Source of the DNA: an uncultured Phycisphaerales bacterium
GTDB lineage: Bacteria > Planctomycetota > Phycisphaerae > Phycisphaerales > UBA1924
DNA length: 50,535 bases
Assembly (NCBI GenBank): GCA_903929885.1
Contig: CAIYWI010000165.1
Coordinates: 1 to 50,535 of the forward strand
Direction: 5' to 3'
Positions within the stretch are counted from its first letter, which is position 1, and every line of letters starts with the position of its first letter. Positions 43,088 to 50,535 of the stretch are shown one piece after another. The position numbers were made by a program, and so were the translations under genes. The notes beneath the pieces are model-generated. The model did not search any database. It was not told where the DNA came from and worked only from the letters and a program-made list of their open reading frames with translations.

Positions 43088-44688
43088 AGAACGTGCTCGA
43101 CTGGATCAAGTCCAACCTCCTCGTCGTCATCTTCAGCGTCGTGACGCTGCTCGTGCTCCCGCTCTCGTACTTCTTCAGCATGAAGATGCGGGTCGACGGC
43201 CTCGAGGAACGCAAGAAGCAGGCGGCGGCCGCCTATGACGCCGCGTCGCGACTCGAGGTTTCCTATTCCCTGCCCGCCAAGGACGCCGCCGGCAACCCCA
43301 TCGAGGTCAAGGGCCCGCCCAACACGCGGCTCACCGAGTGGTTCGCCGAGCGCCGCAAGGCCATTCAGCAGTCCATCGGCAACGTCTCGATGGTCGCCGA
43401 CAACTTCAACCGGGGCGTCGGCGACGACGCCTCCGCCGTCGGCCGGTCGGAGTTCAAGCCGTTCGTGGATGGGCTCTTCCCCTCCGTGTCGGCGGCCATC
43501 GAGCGCAAGTCGCTGATCGAGCGGGGCAAGGCCGTGGTGGACGCCATGCCCGAGGAGCAACGCGCCGAGGAACTCAAGGCCATGTCCCTCGACGAGCTTC
43601 GTCTGGCGAAGGGCAAGGAGGAGTTCGAGAAGCTCGACGAGAAGGCCAAGGCCGATGCCGCCAAGGCGATTGCCGAGGAGGCTCGCGATCTCGAGCAGGA
43701 GAAGCTCGGGCAGATCGAGGACGCCGTGCTGGGCAAGCGAGGCAAGCCCAATCCCTACGAGGCGTTGCTCGCCTCCGCCGGCGCCGGCTCGCCCGCCGAT
43801 GTCGTTCGCGTCGCCGACGCGCTGCGGGACATGAACGCCAGGGAGATCGAGAAGATCACCGCCGGCAAGCGGGCGCTCACCAACGAAGAGCAGGCCGCGC
43901 TCTCCAAGCAGCTCGCCGAGCGACGCTTGGCCGAGTATCAGGCGGCGGCCAAGGGCTTCTCGTTCTATGCGTCCCTCGATTCGCTTCCCCGTGATCGCAA
44001 TGCCCGTTCGATCCCGCGGGGCCGCATCCTTCCCGAGCAACTCAACACCGTCGACATGTTCCTCCACCAGTGGGACTTCTGGGTGCTTCAGGACGTCCTG
44101 GCAGCCGCACGTCTGGCCAACACCGTCGACGGTCGCAGGCTCGAGGTGGAGCGGGCGGTCGTCAAGCGCATCGAGACGATCGGCTTGGCCGATCCCGAGG
44201 GGCTGTACTCGGCGGGCGAGGAATCCGGCGACGGCATGGCGGCCCCCGCGGCCCCCGCGGCCGAGGCGGCGCCCGGCACCGTGCCGCTCGACTTCAATCG
44301 CTCGCTCACGGGGCGAGCCAACTCGCCGGCCAACACGCTCTACGACGTTCGCCGCGTGACGGTGACGGCGGTCGTCAACTCCGCCCGGATTTCCGAGTTC
44401 CTCGACGCGGTCACCAAGGTCAATCTCATGACCGTGACGAAGATGGACGTGCAGCCGGTCGACGTCTGGCAGGACCTCAAGGAGGGGTACTTCTACGGCA
44501 ACGACCATGTCGTGCGCGTCACGCTCGAGATCGAGAGCCTCTGGCTGCGGTCGTGGATGACGACCTACATGCCCCCGGACATCCTGAGCGTGCTTGGCAA
44601 CGCCGGTTCGTCCGAGGGTGGAGCCGCGCCCGCGGCACCGACGTTCGAGGGCGGCAAGGGCCGCGGCCGGGCGCCCGGTCGCGGCTGA
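43084..44688 (+). CDS. Bitopic membrane protein in the pilM cassette (PilN/PilO-like layout)
   Basis: This 534-residue protein has one N-terminal transmembrane helix (about residues 12-31), then a long charged coiled coil (AEELKAMSLDELRLAKGKEEFEKLDEK, near 158-190). A C-terminal domain contains VRRVTVTAVVNSARISEFLDAV near 420, a ferredoxin-like beta-alpha pattern similar to PilO/GspM periplasmic domains. Sequence identity to known PilO is not evident, so this is an inference from layout and location. Its GTG start overlaps the pilM stop. Function is likely in the inner membrane alignment subcomplex. Confidence 0.7.
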   Translation: MKNVLDWIKSNLLVVIFSVVTLLVLPLSYFFSMKMRVDGLEERKKQAAAAYDAASRLEVSYSLPAKDAAGNPIEVKGPPNTRLTEWFAERRKAIQQSIGNVSMVADNFNRGVGDDASAVGRSEFKPFVDGLFPSVSAAIERKSLIERGKAVVDAMPEEQRAEELKAMSLDELRLAKGKEEFEKLDEKAKADAAKAIAEEARDLEQEKLGQIEDAVLGKRGKPNPYEALLASAGAGSPADVVRVADALRDMNAREIEKITAGKRALTNEEQAALSKQLAERRLAEYQAAAKGFSFYASLDSLPRDRNARSIPRGRILPEQLNTVDMFLHQWDFWVLQDVLAAARLANTVDGRRLEVERAVVKRIETIGLADPEGLYSAGEESGDGMAAPAAPAAEAAPGTVPLDFNRSLTGRANSPANTLYDVRRVTVTAVVNSARISEFLDAVTKVNLMTVTKMDVQPVDVWQDLKEGYFYGNDHVVRVTLEIESLWLRSWMTTYMPPDILSVLGNAGSSEGGAAPAAPTFEGGKGRGRAPGRG

Positions 44689-44791
44689 TCGTTTCCGTTC
44701 GAGACACCAACCAATGCGGCGTCGGCCTCGGTCCTTCCGCAGCCGACCCGAGCGTGCGACAGGACAGGCCTGCGTTCGAAAGAGGATCATC

Positions 44792-46984
44792 ATGAAGCTC
44801 AAGGGCATCAAGCCGATCGAACAGCATCTCGAGAAGATCGTCATCGGCGTCGTGGGTGCGGCCGGCCTCGGCCTGGTCGGCGTGCAGTTCTTCACCCCTT
44901 CAACCGTCGAGGTGGGCAAGGCGCAGGTTTCGGTGGCGGATGCGTTCCGCCCCGCGGCGGACGCCTCCGAGCGGGCCAAGGCCGGCATGGAGAATGCCGA
45001 GCCCCGATTGCCCGGCGAACCCGTGGCCGGAGCCAACGCCGTGCTCTCGCTCGGCCTCGCGGCTCGTTCGACCGTCAAGCCCTCGACCACGGCCATGGGC
45101 GTGGCTCCCAACTTCGGCAAGGCCGCATCCGACCGGGCTGTGGCCAGGGCCACCTATGCGATGCCTCGCATCGACGCCCCGCAGTCGATGGTGGGTCACT
45201 CGATCCGTTCAACCATCGATCCCCGAGAGCGGATCTCGACGCCCGAGTTGGCTTCGCTCCTTCCCGCCGTGCAGCCCTTCGACAAGGCCGCCGTCACGCT
45301 CGAGAGCGTCTTTGACGGCACCGGTCTTCGCCGACAGTTGGAATCCGATCCGGATGGCGAGTCGGGACCGATGGCTGCCATCCCGTTGGGATGGTGGCGC
45401 GATGGCACGGCCGAGTCGTCGGGCATGGTGCAGATCGTCGGCGTTCAGGTGGAACGGGAAACGCTTCGACGTGCCGACGGGACGACGCCGGACACTCCCG
45501 TCATCACGACGCTGGGCGTGATTCCCGGGCGTGTCGACGGGCTCAAGAGTTGGAACGAGACGGTCAAGTCGCTGGGAGACGTGCCGCCCATGATTGAGGA
45601 GTATCGCCGCCTCGAAGAGGAGATTCTGCGTCCGGCGTACTTGTCCACCATCGCTGGTCCGGCGTGGAAGCCCGCCTCCGAGTTGGCCGCCGCCTCGTCG
45701 GGCGGCGGAGGCGATGGCAAGTCGCGCCGCGTCGCGGATGCAAGGCGCCGTCTGGCCGAGTTGGATGAACGCATCGCCGAGATCGAGCAGCGGATCGCGT
45801 CGGCCCCGACCACCGATCCTCGCCGCGACGAGGGTCGCCCCGGCGAGGGTGGCCGTGGTGGCGGTGGGGGAGGGGGCGGCGGCAAGGGTGGTGGTGGCGG
45901 GGGTGGCAATGTCGCTCCGCCGCCGCCCCGTCGCGAGGAGCCGCAGGCCAACAAGGCGGCACTCGAGCGCCAGTTGACCGCTCGTGTCGAAGAACGCAAG
46001 CGTTTGGTCAAGACGCTGGAGGATCTGGGCGAGACGGTCGACGATTCGGCGGCCGACATCCGCGTCGCGGCGACCAAGCCCCTGCTCGACAACGAGGCGG
46101 TGCGACTCTTCTCGCATGACTTGACGGTCGAGCCTGGCGCTCAGTATCGGTATCGCATGCGGGTGGTGGTCAACAACCCGCTCTATGGCCGCAACCTTCA
46201 GGATTCGCAACGCACGATGGCCGATCGATCGTTGATCGAGGGGGACTGGTCGGCCTGGTCATCGCCGGTCGATGTCGATCCCGACGAGTTCTTCTTCGTG
46301 ACCAGCGCCGAGCCGCGGAACGAGATCAATCGCTCTCCCAAGGCCGCGGCTGAGATGTACGTCTTTTACTACGGCTACTACCGGGTGGCCAGCGTCAGCC
46401 TCGAGCCGGGTGACATGCTGACAGGCACGGCCCGCCTGCCCGAGTTGAAGATGGCAGACATGAAGAAACTCGAGGAGATGGGCACGACTCCGCAGGCGCC
46501 GTCGCAGCCGACGGCCCCCATCAGCCAACCCTCGCCCGGGGGCAAGGGGGGCGGCGGTGGCGGACGCGATCGCGAGCGAGAAGCGGTCGATCGCGGCGAG
46601 ATGGCTCCGGTGGCGGGTGCCGAAATCGCCGCGGGTAGCGAGTGGCTGACGGTCCCCGTCAGGCGGAATCTTGAACTGCGAGTCGAAGCCGTGTATCTCG
46701 ATACGCTGCCGGTGTCGGTGGGGCGGCAGGGGCTGGCGGGCGAGGAACAGGTCCGATACGCCGCGTTGATGCGGGATCCGCTGGGCCGGGTGGTGTGGCG
46801 GATGCCCGATGCCGAGCGAGCGGCAGAAGCGTACAAGCGGTTGGAGGCATCCGCGAAGGAGGGCGAGCGGCAGGGTGCGCCCGAGGTCAAGCCTCAGGAC
46901 AGCCGTCCGCGGCCGCAGCGTCCTGACAAGCCCCGCACGCAGCCGACGGCGCCGGCGAAGAGTGGCGGCGGATCGGGCGGCTGA
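44792..46984 (+). CDS. Bitopic membrane protein in the pilM cassette with Gly-rich tracts
   Basis: This 730-residue protein has one N-terminal transmembrane helix (about residues 15-34) and a large, presumably periplasmic part. A long Gly-rich low-complexity stretch lies near 355-372, followed by a coiled coil and a beta-rich region with LTVEPGAQYRYRMRVVVNNP near 445. A second Gly-rich tract is near 585-590, and the tail is Lys/Pro/Gly-rich. A GAGGA ribosome binding site lies ahead of the ATG. It is not a known family; its place as third gene in the cassette suggests a PilP/GspC-like connector to the outer membrane, which I cannot prove. Confidence 0.68.
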   Translation: MKLKGIKPIEQHLEKIVIGVVGAAGLGLVGVQFFTPSTVEVGKAQVSVADAFRPAADASERAKAGMENAEPRLPGEPVAGANAVLSLGLAARSTVKPSTTAMGVAPNFGKAASDRAVARATYAMPRIDAPQSMVGHSIRSTIDPRERISTPELASLLPAVQPFDKAAVTLESVFDGTGLRRQLESDPDGESGPMAAIPLGWWRDGTAESSGMVQIVGVQVERETLRRADGTTPDTPVITTLGVIPGRVDGLKSWNETVKSLGDVPPMIEEYRRLEEEILRPAYLSTIAGPAWKPASELAAASSGGGGDGKSRRVADARRRLAELDERIAEIEQRIASAPTTDPRRDEGRPGEGGRGGGGGGGGGKGGGGGGGNVAPPPPRREEPQANKAALERQLTARVEERKRLVKTLEDLGETVDDSAADIRVAATKPLLDNEAVRLFSHDLTVEPGAQYRYRMRVVVNNPLYGRNLQDSQRTMADRSLIEGDWSAWSSPVDVDPDEFFFVTSAEPRNEINRSPKAAAEMYVFYYGYYRVASVSLEPGDMLTGTARLPELKMADMKKLEEMGTTPQAPSQPTAPISQPSPGGKGGGGGGRDREREAVDRGEMAPVAGAEIAAGSEWLTVPVRRNLELRVEAVYLDTLPVSVGRQGLAGEEQVRYAALMRDPLGRVVWRMPDAERAAEAYKRLEASAKEGERQGAPEVKPQDSRPRPQRPDKPRTQPTAPAKSGGGSGG

Positions 46985-47016
46985 CACCGATCGAACATCG
47001 AACAGTCGATAGGTCG

Positions 47017-47044
47017 AGGGGCGAACCGGCAAGGTTCGCCCCTT
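47017..47044 (+). terminator. Terminator-like hairpin after the pilM cassette
   Basis: A perfect 11-bp stem (47017-47027 with 47033-47043) has a GGCAA loop and lies 33 bases after the stop of the last cassette gene. The following TGTCGTT is only weakly T-rich. It should end the cassette transcript before the 23S promoter. Confidence 0.75.
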
Positions 47045-47126
47045 GTCGTTGGCGGCGTAGGGGATGCGGCAAGTCGGTTCGGTGCAGCGACTTGCGGAAT
47101 CCGCAGCAAATCGGTTCGTCCATCGC

Positions 47127-47154
47127 TTGACGCACCGCGACAGATCGCTACACT
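47127..47154 (+). promoter_or_regulatory. Sigma-70-type promoter of the 23S-5S transcript
   Basis: TTGACG at 47127-47132 and TACACT at 47149-47154 are separated by 16 bases, a good match to the housekeeping consensus in an otherwise GC-rich context. Transcription would start near 47161, giving a leader of about 350 bases before 23S. This shows that 23S-5S is transcribed independently of 16S. Confidence 0.7.
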
Positions 47155-47208
47155 TCCCTCCCCACCTTGCGGGACACCCAATCGGGAGTCGCGTCAGGGG
47201 CGGGGCAG

Positions 47209-47218
47209 ATCTTTGACA
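47209..47218 (+). promoter_or_regulatory. boxA-like antitermination element in the 23S leader
   Basis: ATCTTTGACA matches the core of the rRNA boxA consensus (TGCTCTTTAACA) and lies about 50 bases after the proposed start of transcription, the usual place for NusB/NusE binding. A hairpin with CGTTCTC/GAGAACG arms (47300-47306 with 47332-47338) follows in the leader. Confidence 0.55.
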
Positions 47219-47352
47219 ACCGGATACGTACGAATCTCAACATCCGCGTTGCCGGGTGTCGGTCGCTGCCGCAAGGTGTCGAACGGTGCTCGGCAAGGTC
47301 GTTCTCCCATGCTCAACCAGGGGGAGCGGCTGAGAACGCGGAAAGGTTTATA

Positions 47353-47384
47353 TGAAGTAAGCAAGCTGCAATGAAGTAAGAGTC
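47353..47384 (+). repeat. Direct repeat in the 23S leader
   Basis: The decamer ATGAAGTAAG occurs twice here, separated by about ten bases (near 47353 and 47373), between the leader hairpin and the 23S processing stem. No function is known; it may be part of a leader processing or Nus-factor region. Confidence 0.5.
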
Positions 47385-47510
47385 AATGCAGCGCCAAAGG
47401 CGAAAATCAAGCTCTTGAACCGGTAGCCGCTCCTTGCGGAACCGGGGCGCACGACCAAGTCGAGGCGTCGCGAAGTCCTCCGGGACAGAAACGACGACGA
47501 GGCCTGGTTG

Positions 47511-50268
<2,758 letters not shown>

Positions 50269-50475
50269 AACCGGTTGCCGTGTTCGACGGCTTCCGATGT
50301 GGGCCATGTGCTCATGAATGATCATGACACACAACGCAAACGCACATCAGTGTGGCTTGAAGTTATATCAGCTGAATCTGATTTGTCGTGAATTCTCTTC
50401 GCACATTCTTCCATACCGGTCCGGGTCGTTTCGACCCAGCGATCGGCGCGCCGCCGAAAGGCGTCGAAGCCGGTT
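50269..50475 (+). other. 23S-5S internal spacer
   Basis: About 205 bases lie between 23S and 5S, longer than in many bacteria, with no tRNA. A GGGTCG-TTT-CGACCC-like hairpin (near 50423-50437) and the 3' strand of the 23S processing stem (to 50272) are visible. Confidence 0.7.
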
Positions 50476-50535
50476 TGTCGGTGACCACAAGAGAAGGGCA
50501 ACACCTGTTCCCATCCCGAACACAGCAGTTAAGCC
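50476..50535 (+). rRNA. rrf: 5S ribosomal RNA, 5' part (runs off the window)
   Basis: The start of 5S is recognised by CGGTGACCACAAG followed by CACCTGTTCCCATCCCGAACACAG near 50502-50525 (two adjoining blocks), the loop A/B region conserved in all 5S RNAs, and AGTTAAGCC at the window end. The exact first base could be 50473-50477. The remaining half lies beyond the window. It is co-oriented with 23S and about 205 bases from it. Confidence 0.92.

Overview
The window is a high-GC bacterial chromosome segment that most resembles the Planctomycetota, probably the class Phycisphaerae. This is inferred from a split rRNA operon, an LPS-type (diderm) gene set, an archaeal-type topoisomerase VI A subunit, an alternative GlmU family protein, and PilM fused to a membrane domain. 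No taxon-specific marker gives a direct name. Genes are dense and lie on both strands in short runs. I saw no insertion sequence, prophage, integrase or CRISPR array.

The most striking layout feature is the rRNA. The window opens with the last ~160 bases of 16S rRNA, closed by a strong intrinsic terminator at 335-367. It ends with a complete 23S rRNA (about 47511-50268) and the start of 5S, which have their own promoter, a boxA-like leader and a processing stem. All are on the + strand, with about 47 kb of ordinary protein genes between 16S and 23S.

Region by region:
- 0.5-3.8 kb (-): top6A, a DUF1569 protein, a beta-carbonic-anhydrase-like protein and an FkbM methyltransferase.
- 4-8.5 kb (+): an SbtA-type bicarbonate transporter and mfd.
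- 8.5-10.7 kb (-): maf, a membrane protein and lpxK.
- 10.8-18.6 kb (mostly +): a nitrilase-family amidohydrolase, a TPR protein, kdsB, galK and a PH-like protein. A small membrane protein, tRNA-Leu(CAG) and a GT-C-like membrane protein are on the - strand.
- 18.9-24.4 kb: tRNA-Gly(TCC) (-), then a GT2/LAB_N glycolipid pair, two unknown genes beside a FliN-like SpoA protein, and a GH15 glucoamylase-like enzyme.
- 24.4-35.6 kb (-): a TolC-like lipoprotein, mobA, SRP RNA, tsaE, thiL, moeA, a CMD-family protein, an alternative GlmU, a ribosome hibernation factor and two polytopic membrane proteins.
- 35.6-40.6 kb: a Fur-like regulator (+), then marC-like, UDP-xylose synthase, aldo/keto reductase, FAD oxidoreductase and LysM genes (-).
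- 41-47 kb (+): a three-gene pilM-led cassette that looks like a divergent type IV pilus or type II secretion inner-membrane platform.

The genes converge on a few themes. The envelope theme comprises lpxK, kdsB, the GT2/LAB_N pair, UDP-xylose synthase, the alternative GlmU and several GT-C-like or flippase-like membrane proteins. Motility and secretion are represented by fliN-like and the pilM cassette. Molybdenum cofactor (mobA, moeA), thiamine (thiL) and t6A-tRNA (tsaE) genes form the central minus-strand run. The oddities best supported by sequence are the SRP RNA with a non-GNRA apical loop, a TsaE carrying a zinc-ligand-less YacG-like tail, a Fur-family protein without its metal site, an orphan Top6A, and the PilM-membrane fusion cassette.
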